Part shown: positions 41,997 through 51,658 of the stretch, piece by piece
Position numbering within the stretch: the stretch's first letter is position 1
Layout of the letters: each line of letters opens with the position of its first letter
Assembly: GCA_964550375.1 (NCBI GenBank)
Contig: CAZJYX010000016.1
Location: 1 to 64,000, forward strand
Direction of reading: 5' to 3'
Length of the DNA: 64,000 nt
From: JAAYXS01 sp964550375
GTDB lineage: Bacteria; Planctomycetota; Phycisphaerae; UBA1845; Fen-1342
The notes under the pieces: generated by a model
What the model was told of the DNA's origin: nothing
The model's input: only the letters and a program-made list of their open reading frames with translations
Database searches by the model: none
Program-made: the position numbers and the translations under genes

Positions 41997-42944
41997 ATGG
42001 ATGCGCCCATTATCGGGCTAGACATCGGCGGGACCAGGACGGCGGTCGTGTTGGGCGACCAACGCGGCCAGATCCATGCACGCACCGAGTTTGACACGCA
42101 CGCCAAACGCGGCTTCTACCCCGTCTTCGCTGAGATGTGCGCGTGTGCATCTCGACTGCTGGCTGAATCCGGCGGTGGAAACGCCGCACCGGGAGCGGTT
42201 TCGGTCTCGATCGGGGGACCGCTGGAAATCGACGCCGGCATCATTCAATCGCCCCCCAACCTGCCCGGCTGGAAGGCCATACCGCTCAAGTCACTCCTGG
42301 CCCAGCGCTTCGGACTGCCGGTCTATGTCGAGCACGACGGCAACGCCGGCGCCCTCGCCGAATGGTACTTCGGGGCCGCCCGCGGCCTCCGCAACGTCGT
42401 CTTCCTGACAATGGGTACCGGCTTCGGCGGCGGACTGATCCTGAACGGCCAGCTCTACCGTGGAACGTGCGACCTGGCCGGCGAGGTCGGCCATGTCCGC
42501 ATCTCCGACACGGGACCGCTGGCCTTCGGCAAAGTCGGCTCCTGGGAGGGACTGTGCGGCGGCGCGGGCATCGCCAAGCTGGCCGCCATGCGGCATCCGC
42601 AGCGCTGGCGCCCGGACGCGATCACAGCCCGCGAAATCGCCGAACTGGCCCGCGCGAGTGATGCCGCGGCGCTGTCGGTATTGGACGAGGTTTCGCAGCA
42701 TCTGGGCCGCGGACTGGCGATGCTGATTGACATCCTGAACCCCGAGATGATCGTGATCGGCTCGCTGGTGGTGCGGCTCGGCGAGCTGGTCCTGCGCCCG
42801 GCACGGGCCGTGGTGGAACGCGAGGCGCTGCCGGAGGCGGTCAAGGCCTGCCGGTTGGTGCCGGCGGAGCTGGGCGAACGGCTGGGCGACGTCGCCAGCC
42901 TATGCGCCGCAATTCAAGCTCTAGGCGGACCGAACCGGTCCTGA
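41997..42944 (+). CDS. ROK-family sugar kinase (glucokinase-like), zinc Cys motif degenerate
   Basis: 315 residues; ATG 41997 is favoured over ATG 41991 because AGGAG sits 7 bases before it. N-terminal ATP-binding IIGLDIGGTRTAVVLG, substrate-site SIGGPLEID and the catalytic Asp in VEHDGNAGALAEW, GTGFGGGLILNG, and EVGHVRISD (Glu/His of the ROK signature). The usual ROK zinc motif CxCGxxGCxE is replaced by LAFGKVGSWEGLCGG, with Cys lost, so structural zinc at that site is unlikely although the His remains. Probably phosphorylates glucose or an aminosugar; the exact substrate is unclear. Confidence 0.88.
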   Translation: MDAPIIGLDIGGTRTAVVLGDQRGQIHARTEFDTHAKRGFYPVFAEMCACASRLLAESGGGNAAPGAVSVSIGGPLEIDAGIIQSPPNLPGWKAIPLKSLLAQRFGLPVYVEHDGNAGALAEWYFGAARGLRNVVFLTMGTGFGGGLILNGQLYRGTCDLAGEVGHVRISDTGPLAFGKVGSWEGLCGGAGIAKLAAMRHPQRWRPDAITAREIAELARASDAAALSVLDEVSQHLGRGLAMLIDILNPEMIVIGSLVVRLGELVLRPARAVVEREALPEAVKACRLVPAELGERLGDVASLCAAIQALGGPNRS

Positions 42945-43130
42945 AGCGCCGTCCGCGCCGGCGTCATCTTCGTGCATTCTCTCCCGATCAGCATATCGCC
43001 GGTCAGGGGCCGGCGCTGCGAATGGCAGGCTGACGAGCCAATGAGTTGAACGCACCACCTTAGCCGAGAAGCATCAGCGACCTCGGCGAGGAGGCTGGCG
43101 CGGCGGCCGCAAGGGTGTCGGCGCGGACTC

Positions 43131-44825
43131 CTATGGGGCATGGCGCAAGTTGCATTTGTAAACTACGTAGGGCGCGGGATTTGCGACCGCTTCCAACGAT
43201 ACGTCCTCCGTGGAGAGGCCTGACAGGTCCTGAGACCCGAATACACTATCGGTGTGTCGAGACGCAGCATCGTAGAGTAGGTACAGAGTCTGAATCTCCG
43301 CGCGGCGCATCAGATCAGCCAATTCCCGAGTCAAGTCGGCCGGTTTGCGCAGCGGCGGCAGGTTGTGGTAGGCGATGCTTCCGGAGCGCGTATCCAGAAG
43401 AGCCGTAAGTGTGTAGTCGAAGTCCCTGACGTCCCAAGTGCCGAAGCGGTTGAGTCCGGCATCGTGCAGTATTCTGCGGCGGAAGAGGATTGACCGATTG
43501 ACGTGCGGGCGCACGGCATCTGTCATAGCCGTTACGTGCAGCATGTCCTGTTCCTTTATCGCATCCGCCAGCCACGCACCGATCTGTGCGCTGGTCGGGC
43601 TCCAGTTGAATCCCGCATGTTGATGGCCCGTCGGCCCGAATCGCCGGTTCGTGATGCTGGCCAGCGATTTGTGCAGACCAGGCATGTTCGCCACGCAGAC
43701 CAGGGCCGGCAACGCGCAGACGCCGCAGCGCACCAGCCAATGCCGGGCGAACACGAATCCCCGGGAGGGTGGAGCCGGATTCGCGAAGCAAGCCCCGCAC
43801 CCACTGGCCGCCAGGATTACTACATAGAAGTACACGGGCGACAGATAGCGCGTGTTGATGGGATCGACCACCCAGCGCGTCGTGGCATGAAGGAGCAAGG
43901 CGCAGTACGCTACCAGGCAGGCTGTTGCGCAAAGCGCGGCATATGCGCACAGACGCCGTTTGCTGCCGGCAGGTGCGCCGCGAAAGCGCAGCGCCACGCC
44001 AACCGGGGCCAGAATCGCCAGCACGGTGAGCAGCACGGAGACGTCCGAAGTCCACACGTCCGCCAGGCGCCCCAGGTTCTGCGACAATGAAATATCGGCC
44101 GGCTGCCGGTTCCCGTGAAGCCGGTTTGCGACGCAGTAGTTCCGAACCAGATACGCCGCCGGAGGCAACCAGCAGATGCTGCCAAGGAGCAAGTACCTGA
44201 TCACCACGCGCGCGGACGCAGCCTTGCGCCGGCATTCGTGGACGCAGTAAGCGCTGGTGTAGGCCAGAAAGACTGCAATCAAGAAGTAGGCCGCGTAGCG
44301 CGTCAGCGCCGCAGCCGCCACACACGCGGCCGCCAGCGCGTAGTAGCGCAGCCGGCCGGTTTCAAGGTGCCTGAGCACGAGGTAGAAGTTGAGAATCAGG
44401 CAGGCGGCCATGACTTGTTCCGTGTAGGCGGATGTGAAGACGTGCAGAGGCCCTGCCCATGTGACCAGGACGAGGAGGAACAGGCAGACCAGGATTATGT
44501 CGTCCATTAACCGGCGCAGGATCAACACGAGAGTGGTCAGCACGACCGTCAGCGCAGCACCCGAGATCAATGCCGCCGCCTCCCCGGGAAGCGGTTCAAT
44601 CCACAGGAACGCGCCGAGCAGTACAATGTAGAGCGGAGCCCGGTTGACCGGCACGGAGAACGTGCCGTTGACGCCCATGTTCAGGGCATGAGACATAAAC
44701 ACGGTCGAGTCGCGCGAGAAGCGAATACCCGCATCATAGATGAAGAACGTCCACAGCGCGCCCACCAACAGGCCGACCAGGAGTGGACATGAACGGCGCC
44801 ACCACGCAGACGGTTTCACGCCCAT
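43131..44825 (-). CDS. GT-C membrane glycosyltransferase (GT39-like), substrate unknown
   Basis: 564 residues with about ten to eleven transmembrane helices. The first extracytoplasmic loop carries FIYDAGIRFSRDSTVFMSHA, with the Asp expected in the catalytic position of GT-C enzymes, and NRAPLYIVLLGAFLWIEPLP follows. The final 150 residues form a soluble periplasmic domain (TSAQIGAWLADAIKEQDML; DVRDFDYTLTALLD). Codon use and layout match the neighbours. Such enzymes transfer sugars from polyprenyl-phospho-sugars. It resembles the other GT-C gene at 29330-30958 in architecture, but the sequences are clearly different. Confidence 0.78.
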   Translation of the reverse strand: MGVKPSAWWRRSCPLLVGLLVGALWTFFIYDAGIRFSRDSTVFMSHALNMGVNGTFSVPVNRAPLYIVLLGAFLWIEPLPGEAAALISGAALTVVLTTLVLILRRLMDDIILVCLFLLVLVTWAGPLHVFTSAYTEQVMAACLILNFYLVLRHLETGRLRYYALAAACVAAAALTRYAAYFLIAVFLAYTSAYCVHECRRKAASARVVIRYLLLGSICWLPPAAYLVRNYCVANRLHGNRQPADISLSQNLGRLADVWTSDVSVLLTVLAILAPVGVALRFRGAPAGSKRRLCAYAALCATACLVAYCALLLHATTRWVVDPINTRYLSPVYFYVVILAASGCGACFANPAPPSRGFVFARHWLVRCGVCALPALVCVANMPGLHKSLASITNRRFGPTGHQHAGFNWSPTSAQIGAWLADAIKEQDMLHVTAMTDAVRPHVNRSILFRRRILHDAGLNRFGTWDVRDFDYTLTALLDTRSGSIAYHNLPPLRKPADLTRELADLMRRAEIQTLYLLYDAASRHTDSVFGSQDLSGLSTEDVSLEAVANPAPYVVYKCNLRHAP

Positions 44826-45025
44826 CCCTCCCAGGCGCGCCAGGCTTGCTCAGCAGTACAATAGCACCACGCATCCGCCATAACGCCGCTGATCAGCACC
44901 TGCGCACACGCTTTCTGCAATGCCCCGCCAGGCCACGCTGCCATTGACGGCTAAGCCCAGGCCGCGACTCAGCCGCCTCACGCTGCATAACCTGCCGCGA
45001 CTGCCTTCCGGCCCCAGGCGGCCTC

Positions 45026-47905
45026 CTACGGCCGCAGCAGGATCAGGTTACCCAGCGTCCGCGGGCTGTAGCAGTGCCCGCGCGCACCCGACCAGGATGA
45101 GTACTCGCCGCGCCGCGCGTCCAGCCGCGTGACGTTCAGACCCCACACCCGCTGCTCCGCCGCACCTGGCCCCAGGGCCGCCAGCGGCAAGGCCAACTCG
45201 ACCGCCCACGCCTCCCGCTGCACAGAAACGGCCACGCGCGCCCCGCTGTGCCACCGCTCAGAAGTCCCGATCGGCGGCTCCGTGCGACAGCCGCGCCGCT
45301 CGACCACGACCCCGTTCGGCTTGATCTGAAGCTGAAAGATGTCGCTGCTGGTACCGTCGGCCGCCGGCCGCGGATCGATCAACAGTTCCACCGCGTCCTG
45401 GCCCCACGGCACCGCCCCGTCCAGCGGCACGAGGTTGTCCGCATGCCACAGGGGCCGCTCGCCCTCTGCCAGGGCGCAGCGCACACCGACAAACAGGTAC
45501 TCACGGTCCATGCCGAAAAATGCCTGCGTCGGCCGCGCCGGACGCCGCTCCGCCACCCTGGCGCGGTCCTCACCCGCGTTAACCAGTAGGAAATCCGCCG
45601 CCGCATTGCTGGCCGCCAGGGCCCAATCCGACAGGTCGCCGTCAACGGTCAGCGGCCGCTGAACCGGCGGACACGTTGCCACCGCCAGCCGGGCTGCCAC
45701 CGCGAACGCCCCCAGCGACGACGTATCGAATACCAGGTCGAATGGGTACGCGCCGCTCGTGTTGTAAGGCACAGCCGACAGCAGCGCCTCAAGCACCACC
45801 GCGCGCCGGGCGCCGGGCGACAACGAGATCGGCACATCCGCCGGCGGTTGCCACCCAACCGGCGGCGCCGGCATGCTCCAGCGACCCGTGATCGTATGGT
45901 TGGTGTAGTTGACCACGTCGCAAAGCACCTGCGCGCGCAGGCCGTCGCCGGCCGGCTGCAAGCGCACACCCGTCACGCCCGCGTGCACCCTGGTCGCCTG
46001 GTTCATCAGTAGGTTCCACTCGGTCAGTAGTTGCTGCGAGCGGGCAGCCGGCGGCCCGGCCGTGGGGGCGTCCGCCGCCAACTCGCGCAACAGCAACTCC
46101 CGGGCCAGAACCAGCGGCTGCAGCTCACGCGGCCAACCCGTCGGCTTGCACGTCAGCAAATCGTCGAGACACGCGTCGGTACCCGCCCAGCGCACCACCT
46201 GCCCTGCCAGAGACTGGGCCAGCGCCTGCTTGCCGCGCCGCTCCAACAAATGCAGCAAGGCGGCATCCTGCAATCCCTGCCGAAGACGCTTGAGCCGCAC
46301 GGATGGCACCGGCCGATCCGCCAGCCCAAACAAGCTGCCCGGATAGACCAGGCTCTGCGTCTCGTCGCTGCGCCAGGCGGACCCCGCTGGGCGCATGGTG
46401 CCGAATTCAGCCGACCGCTCCACCCAGATTGCGTCCGCCTGGTAGCGGTACGCCTGCCACGCCGCCAGCACCGCATCCGTGCCAAGGCCGTCGCTGCCCA
46501 GCGAGCTGCTGTACGGCGGATGATCCGGACAGAACCACGCCCGCCGCCCGAGGGCCTGCTCTCGCTGGAGTGCCTGCGGCTCGAACCACATAGCCCGCGG
46601 AGCCCAGATGTCGATCCCGGTCAGGCGAATCTCGGGCGCGCCTCGCCACCCCAGCCCGCGCAGCGAGCCGGCCGGCAGGTGCGCCACAACCGGCAGGTCA
46701 GCCTCGCTTTGCCGGACAATATCCGCCAGCAGACCCACCTGCGCCACGTTGCCAGACGTCAGTTCCCCCGGCGGCGCCATCCGCACGAATGACCGCTCCT
46801 GCCAGCCGCGCTCCGCGAAATGCCGCCGACACTCGGCCAAGTACGCCGCCAGCACGCGCGCATACGCCGGCGAGCCAATCCCACCCTCGCGCTCCGCGCT
46901 GGGGTGCTCCAGCGATGCCGGCACCGCCCAATGCGACAACGCCACCCCGTCCGCAAACCCAGACCCGTTGAGCCAGCCGGATACCAGCCGGTCATACGGC
47001 TCCCAGTCAATCTCCACCTGCCGCGCGCCCACCAGCCGGTACTTGGGAAACGACGCCCACAGCACCGGCGTCGTACCGTGCTCCTGGAACAGCCGCATGG
47101 TCGCGTCAACCAGCCGGACCGCCGCCTGGTGCCCCGACGCGTCCCGCAGCAGCCGCGTCTGCTCAGCCGACTCGCGCGGCCAACCCAGGTGCGCGGCCAG
47201 CAAGTCGCGCGGATCCACCCGGCAAATCGCCGCCAGGCTTCGTGTCGCCGGCAGTGCCACCGGCAGCACCTCAAGACGCAGCCCACACTGCCAGCGGATC
47301 GTCTGGTCGGCGACCGAACGGATCAGGACGTCACCGCGGTACTCACCCGGATCAATCGTCGGCGGAACGCGCAGGTCAACCCAGACAGCTTCGCTGCCCT
47401 GCTGCGCAAACCTGATCGGCCCGCCCCCGCGCGGCGCATCCCAAGGCACCAGGATGTCCGGGACCACCGTCGGCGTAGCCGGCCGGCCGGCGTGCTCCGG
47501 GTACCAACTGGCAAAGCGCTCCACAAGCACCGGCTGCACGCGGTATATCGTCGCCAGCTCACTGCTGTCGAGCCGCCCGCCCGGGCCAGCCAAATCTGAT
47601 AACTCAACCGTGAATGGCCCCGCCGGAACCCGCTCCGCCCGCATCACAAGCTGAAAGCCAACAGACGCATTGATGGCCGTATGCAGCCGAATCTCGCCTC
47701 TCGACTCTGAGAAGACCGCGCTTTCCAGCACTGGCGCAGCCTGCGCACCCAGCACGGCTTCCGGCCCAGCCGCCCAGACCTGCACCTCATGGCCGGCCGG
47801 CGGCGCGCACCCCACGGTCGCCAACCAGGTACACATGGCAACTGCGGCCGGCAACCACCGCTGCCAGGGCCGTCCCGAAATGCCTACTGCTGCGGCTCCG
47901 GCCAT
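45026..47905 (-). CDS. DUF4091 (GH123-like) lipoprotein with C-terminal carbohydrate-binding-like domain
   Basis: 959 residues from ATG 47905 (GAGG upstream), overlapping the end of the Gfo/Idh-like gene by 22 bases. The lipobox TVGC follows a hydrophobic stretch (about 18-32). The beta-rich N-terminal domain (INASVGFQLVMRAERVPAG; EAVWVDLRVPPTIDPGEYRG) and the central TIM-barrel-like region (GGIGSPAYARVLAAYLAECR; TGIDIWAPRAMWFEP) resemble DUF4091/GH123 proteins; the catalytic acid pair cannot be confirmed. The C-terminal part (PLTVDGDLSDWALAAS; GQDAVELLIDPRPAADGTSS) is a CBM9/DOMON-like sugar-binding domain. Likely a cell-surface glycan-degrading or glycan-binding protein. Confidence 0.8.
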   Translation of the reverse strand: MAGAAAVGISGRPWQRWLPAAVAMCTWLATVGCAPPAGHEVQVWAAGPEAVLGAQAAPVLESAVFSESRGEIRLHTAINASVGFQLVMRAERVPAGPFTVELSDLAGPGGRLDSSELATIYRVQPVLVERFASWYPEHAGRPATPTVVPDILVPWDAPRGGGPIRFAQQGSEAVWVDLRVPPTIDPGEYRGDVLIRSVADQTIRWQCGLRLEVLPVALPATRSLAAICRVDPRDLLAAHLGWPRESAEQTRLLRDASGHQAAVRLVDATMRLFQEHGTTPVLWASFPKYRLVGARQVEIDWEPYDRLVSGWLNGSGFADGVALSHWAVPASLEHPSAEREGGIGSPAYARVLAAYLAECRRHFAERGWQERSFVRMAPPGELTSGNVAQVGLLADIVRQSEADLPVVAHLPAGSLRGLGWRGAPEIRLTGIDIWAPRAMWFEPQALQREQALGRRAWFCPDHPPYSSSLGSDGLGTDAVLAAWQAYRYQADAIWVERSAEFGTMRPAGSAWRSDETQSLVYPGSLFGLADRPVPSVRLKRLRQGLQDAALLHLLERRGKQALAQSLAGQVVRWAGTDACLDDLLTCKPTGWPRELQPLVLARELLLRELAADAPTAGPPAARSQQLLTEWNLLMNQATRVHAGVTGVRLQPAGDGLRAQVLCDVVNYTNHTITGRWSMPAPPVGWQPPADVPISLSPGARRAVVLEALLSAVPYNTSGAYPFDLVFDTSSLGAFAVAARLAVATCPPVQRPLTVDGDLSDWALAASNAAADFLLVNAGEDRARVAERRPARPTQAFFGMDREYLFVGVRCALAEGERPLWHADNLVPLDGAVPWGQDAVELLIDPRPAADGTSSDIFQLQIKPNGVVVERRGCRTEPPIGTSERWHSGARVAVSVQREAWAVELALPLAALGPGAAEQRVWGLNVTRLDARRGEYSSWSGARGHCYSPRTLGNLILLRP

Positions 47906-48933
47906 CCTTGAACCTCGTAGAACTTCAGCGGTGACTCCGGCTGGCCCGTTCGCGCCGACAGGTACGTCGCCTGCAAGAGCGCCGTGACCGCCATGTGCCG
48001 CTCCAGTGTCACCCCCTGCGGCGACGCCAAGTCCGGCTGGCGTACGGCCGCGACGAAGCGCTCCAATTCGCCCCGCAGAAAATCGTCCGGGGCCAGCGTG
48101 TCTTCGTCCAGCAGCTCGCCCGCGCGCGAGTGCACGGCCACGCCGTCCGGCCTCAGAACAACCGTGAGCTCCGGCCCATGGTGCGCGGTGGACTGGGCGA
48201 ACGGCGGCACATCCCACGTCGCATGCACCGCGGCCGACCGTCCACCCTCGTAGCGGAACAGGGCCGTCGCGACGTCCTCGGTTTCCCTGGGCACCTCGCC
48301 CGGCCGCCTCCTAACGTTCGCCACGACCGCCGAGACGGATTCCGGCAGCCCGCGCGCCCCTACCAGCGCCTCAAGCATCTGGTACCCATCGGTCGCCAGC
48401 ACTCCCCCGGGGGCATCCACCAGGCTGGCACGCCAGGACTGCACGGACGGTCCAACAGCCGCCACGCGGATCTCCGTGTAGCCCGGCTTCACGCCTTCGT
48501 CGTACTCCAAGCCCCACCGCACCTGCTCGGCCACCGCCTCCCACCAAGACGCCACCCGGCAGTACCAGCCCTGCTTGCGGCAGCGCTGTGTGAACTCAGC
48601 CGCCTCCGCGAAACTCCGGGCCACCGGCGGCAAACGCCACACGCACAGCCGGCGCTCCGCGGCCAGTTCGCTCAGACCCGGTGCGGCCCGCGCTGATGTC
48701 GCCACCAACACCGCCTGGATGCCGGATTGCGCCAGCATGACGCGCTCGTCGTCGTGCCACTCCGCCCCCGGCAGCAGCGTTGGCTGCGGGCGCGGCCCAC
48801 TCTGAGCCGCCACTACCAGCGGTGCCTGCGACACTGCCGGCGCCAGCAACTCAACCCCCTCGGCGTCCGCGATCAGCCCGACGCGCAACGGCCCGTCGTC
48901 AGTCAACGCTTGGTCGGCCGGCTCAGTGCTCAT
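47884..48933 (-). CDS. Gfo/Idh/MocA-like oxidoreductase, degenerate nucleotide site
   Basis: 349 residues from ATG 48933 (GAGGATT upstream). The Gfo/Idh C-terminal pattern is visible (VDAPGGVLATDGYQMLEALV; ATALFRYEGGRSAAVHATWD; DFLRGELERFVAAVRQPDL). The N-terminal dinucleotide motif is replaced by RVGLIADAEGVELL, lacking the GxGxxG, and the catalytic Lys of the EKP motif is missing (VWRLPPVARSFAEA). It may no longer bind NAD(P) and may act as a structural or regulatory partner. It is divergent from the 48980 gene and its 3' end overlaps the start of the DUF4091 lipoprotein, so the two are cotranslated. Confidence 0.75.
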   Translation of the reverse strand: MSTEPADQALTDDGPLRVGLIADAEGVELLAPAVSQAPLVVAAQSGPRPQPTLLPGAEWHDDERVMLAQSGIQAVLVATSARAAPGLSELAAERRLCVWRLPPVARSFAEAAEFTQRCRKQGWYCRVASWWEAVAEQVRWGLEYDEGVKPGYTEIRVAAVGPSVQSWRASLVDAPGGVLATDGYQMLEALVGARGLPESVSAVVANVRRRPGEVPRETEDVATALFRYEGGRSAAVHATWDVPPFAQSTAHHGPELTVVLRPDGVAVHSRAGELLDEDTLAPDDFLRGELERFVAAVRQPDLASPQGVTLERHMAVTALLQATYLSARTGQPESPLKFYEVQGWPEPQQ

Positions 48934-48979
48934 ATAATCCTCAACGACGGTCTTCCTCGCTGCGACTCGGGAGCAGCCC

Positions 48980-49873
48980 GTGCGACCTGTGACAGTTCTC
49001 ATTCTGGCCGCTCTCGCTACGCCTGTCGAAGCGGACATTCTGCACTTACGCGACGGTTCCCGCTACCAGGGCGAACTCGTCGCCCAGGACGCCCACGAAG
49101 TCGTCTTCCGGATTCAACTGCCCGACGGCTCGGCGAACATTGTGATGCGCTTCGACGCCGCGGCCGTCGAACGTGTCGAACGGCAGCTCGACCAGCCGCC
49201 TGAGCGGCCGCCCGACTCACGCCCGGCCACTCCCGCCCCGCCCGCCGAGCATTTCGAGCAGATGCTGCGGGAGGGCCTGGAACTCCTGGCTGACGACGAT
49301 CTTCCGGCCGCCTTGCGAGCACTGCAGCGCACGGTGCTGGAGTCGCCGCCGGCCCTGCATGCCCACCTGGACGAAGCCTGCCGCGACAAGACGGGCCTGG
49401 CCCTGGCCGAACTGCTGGCGGGCGTGCGAATTCGCTCCGCCCTGTCCGGTGAAGGATTTCGCATCCGGTTTGCCACCCATGCCGAACGCCCCGCCCTCGG
49501 CCGTATGCTCGCCCAACGGCACCAGGAACTCCTGTCCGGCAAATATCACGGCCGCACGCTGGCCGACTGGGCCCGCAATCCCGAAGCCTACGAACACCTC
49601 CAGCCGGACGCGCGCGAGATGCTCGGCGCCGCACGCAGGGCCGCCGGAATGCTCGGCGCGCGACTCAGATACGACCCCCAGTTGCGGGAAGACCGGCCCA
49701 CACGCGTCGAGCTGGTCGAGTTCCGGCAGGCCCTCGCACGCTTCGTGGATCGCGTTACCGCCATGCGCGGCTATACTGATTTGCTGGACGAAGCCGGCCC
49801 GGCCGTCCCCGTGCCCCAGCCGGCTGCCGGAACAGACGAAACCAACCAACCCGAGACACCGGAGGAACCATGA
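48980..49873 (+). CDS. Secreted protein with N-terminal beta domain, translationally coupled to purC
   Basis: 297 residues from GTG 48980 (GGGAG upstream). The short signal peptide MRPVTVLILAALATPVEA is followed by DILHLRDGSRYQGELVAQDA, a small SH3-like strand pattern frequent in planctomycete secreted proteins. A helical region (EQMLREGLELLADDDLPAAL) and a Pro/Glu-rich tail follow. No enzyme motif; probably periplasmic. Its TGA overlaps the ATG of purC as ATGA at 49870-49873, so purC translation depends on it, an unexpected pairing of an envelope protein with a purine gene. Confidence 0.75.
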   Translation: MRPVTVLILAALATPVEADILHLRDGSRYQGELVAQDAHEVVFRIQLPDGSANIVMRFDAAAVERVERQLDQPPERPPDSRPATPAPPAEHFEQMLREGLELLADDDLPAALRALQRTVLESPPALHAHLDEACRDKTGLALAELLAGVRIRSALSGEGFRIRFATHAERPALGRMLAQRHQELLSGKYHGRTLADWARNPEAYEHLQPDAREMLGAARRAAGMLGARLRYDPQLREDRPTRVELVEFRQALARFVDRVTAMRGYTDLLDEAGPAVPVPQPAAGTDETNQPETPEEP

Positions 49874-50805
49874 GCGCGACGGATAACGTTGTCACAACCA
49901 CCGCACTCCCGAACCTGATCAACCGGGGCAAGGTGCGCGACCTGTACGATCTGGGCACGGCCCTGATGATTGTCACCACCGACCGCATCTCCGCGTTCGA
50001 CATCGTCATGGACGCGCCCATACCCGACAAGGGCATTGTGCTGACCGCCCTGACCCGCTTCTGGCTCGAAACGCTGCCGGCCTGCACGCCGCATCACCTC
50101 GAATACGTAGTGACCGACCGGGCGCCGGCCGGCTACGAGGACCATCTTGAGCAGCTTCGCGGGCGCGCCATGGTCGTGAAGAAGGCCGCGGTGCTGCCGG
50201 TCGAATGCGTCGTGCGCGGCTACCTGGTGGGCGGCGGCTGGCAGGAATACCAGGCCACCGGCACAGTCAGCGGCATCGAGCTCCCGCCGGGGCTCCAGCA
50301 GGCCCAGAAGCTCGAAGAGCCGCTCTTCACCCCGAGCACCAAGGCGACGGACGGCCACGATGAGCCCATCTCCTTCGAGCAGGCCTGCAAAATCGCGCGC
50401 CGTTTCATGCTCGAACGCGGTGCCACCCCCGGCGCCGGCAAGGCGCTCATGCTCGCCGCCCGCCACCGCGCCATGCAGATCTACTGCCAGGCCCGCGACT
50501 ACGCGGCCCAGCGCGGCATCATCATCGCGGACACCAAGTTCGAGTTCGGCGTCTATGACAACGAGCTGATCCTGGTGGACGAAGTCCTCACGCCGGACTC
50601 ATCGCGGTTCTGGCCGGCCGACCAGTACCGGGTCGGACAGAACCCGCCCAGCTTCGACAAGCAGTTTCTGCGCGACTACCTGGCTGGACTGAGTTGGAAT
50701 CGCCAGCCGCCGGCCCCGCCCGTCCCGGACGAGATCGTCGCACAGACGCGCCAGCGCTACCTGGAGGCCCATCGGCTGCTGACGGGGCGTGAGCTGGCCC
50801 TATAG
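49870..50805 (+). CDS. purC: SAICAR synthetase (phosphoribosylaminoimidazole-succinocarboxamide synthase)
   Basis: 311 residues, ATP-grasp-like enzyme of purine synthesis that ligates aspartate to CAIR. RGKVRDLYDLG at about 19-29, ISAFDIVMDAPIPDKG at about 40-55, VVRGYLVGGGWQEYQ, PLFTPSTKATDGHDEP (the PSTKA signature) and ADTKFEFGVYDNELILVDEV are the standard PurC motifs. No truncation. It overlaps the upstream secreted-protein gene by four bases and the convergent HAD gene by six. No other purine gene is visible. Confidence 0.95.
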   Translation: MSATDNVVTTTALPNLINRGKVRDLYDLGTALMIVTTDRISAFDIVMDAPIPDKGIVLTALTRFWLETLPACTPHHLEYVVTDRAPAGYEDHLEQLRGRAMVVKKAAVLPVECVVRGYLVGGGWQEYQATGTVSGIELPPGLQQAQKLEEPLFTPSTKATDGHDEPISFEQACKIARRFMLERGATPGAGKALMLAARHRAMQIYCQARDYAAQRGIIIADTKFEFGVYDNELILVDEVLTPDSSRFWPADQYRVGQNPPSFDKQFLRDYLAGLSWNRQPPAPPVPDEIVAQTRQRYLEAHRLLTGRELAL

Positions 50806-51501
50806 CCGCCGCGCGTCCCGGCCCGGCTCGCCGGCAGGCACCTGACCGCGCAGCAAGCCGCCAATCAGCACCGGCGTGATTTCGGCCAGATGATCCACTG
50901 TGCCAGCCGCGCCGGCTTCCATCAGCCGCGCCGCTGGGTGCGTGCCGGTATAGCCGATCACGCGCATGCCGGCAGCCACGCCCGCCTGCACGCCTACCGG
51001 CGCATCCTCAATCACGACGCACTCAGCCGGCCTCAGCCCGGCGCGCCCGGCCGCCTTGAGGAAGATGTCCGGGGCCGGCTTGCCGCGCGGCACGTCAAAA
51101 CCGTTGACCGTCGCCACGAAGTAATCCGCCAGCCCGGTCTCACGCAACACCAGTTCGACATTCTCCGGCGGCCCGGACGTCCCCACTGCCAGCCGGTAGC
51201 CCGCGGCCGACAGCGCAGCCAGCGTTTCCGCAACCCCCGCCGAAAGCGGCACACGCCCGGTGATCAACTCGCGGTAGACGGCTTCCTTCTGGTCGTCGAT
51301 CTCGCGGGCCGCGGCGTCGCTGAGCTGGTCGCCCCAGATGAGCCGCACTATCTCCCGGCTGGACATGCCGAAGGTCCGCAGGAACGCCTCATCGGACAGC
51401 GCAATTCCATGCCGGTGCGCCAGAATGCGCCAGCTCTCCTGGTGCGGTGGCCCGGAATCCACCAGCACGCCGTCCATATCGAAGATCACGCCCTGTGGCA
51501 T
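50800..51501 (-). CDS. HAD-superfamily phosphatase/phosphomutase (beta-phosphoglucomutase-like)
   Basis: 233 residues. HAD motifs: I, FDMDGVLVDSG (nucleophile Asp8 and Asp10); II, VGTSGPPENVE; III, RGKPAPDIFLKA (Lys); IV, VIEDAPVGVQAGVAAG (acidic pair). The cap domain of subfamily I (ELITGRVPLSAGVAETLAAL) follows motif I. The family includes beta-phosphoglucomutase, phosphoglycolate phosphatase and sugar-phosphatases, and the substrate here is not decided by sequence. It converges with purC, the stop codons overlapping. Confidence 0.88.
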   Translation of the reverse strand: MPQGVIFDMDGVLVDSGPPHQESWRILAHRHGIALSDEAFLRTFGMSSREIVRLIWGDQLSDAAAREIDDQKEAVYRELITGRVPLSAGVAETLAALSAAGYRLAVGTSGPPENVELVLRETGLADYFVATVNGFDVPRGKPAPDIFLKAAGRAGLRPAECVVIEDAPVGVQAGVAAGMRVIGYTGTHPAARLMEAGAAGTVDHLAEITPVLIGGLLRGQVPAGEPGRDARRL

Positions 51502-51658
51502 CGCCGATCTCCCGCGTAGGTCGGCGACCGCCCGGCCGCCACGGACTCAGGGTACTTGATCCGGCGGCGGGCTGCCACGCCGTGGCCGCCGCGCCGGAGT
51601 TGTGCGAGTTTGTCCGCGTGCGTTGAGGAACGCCGACCGCGTGCCTACACTGCCTCCG

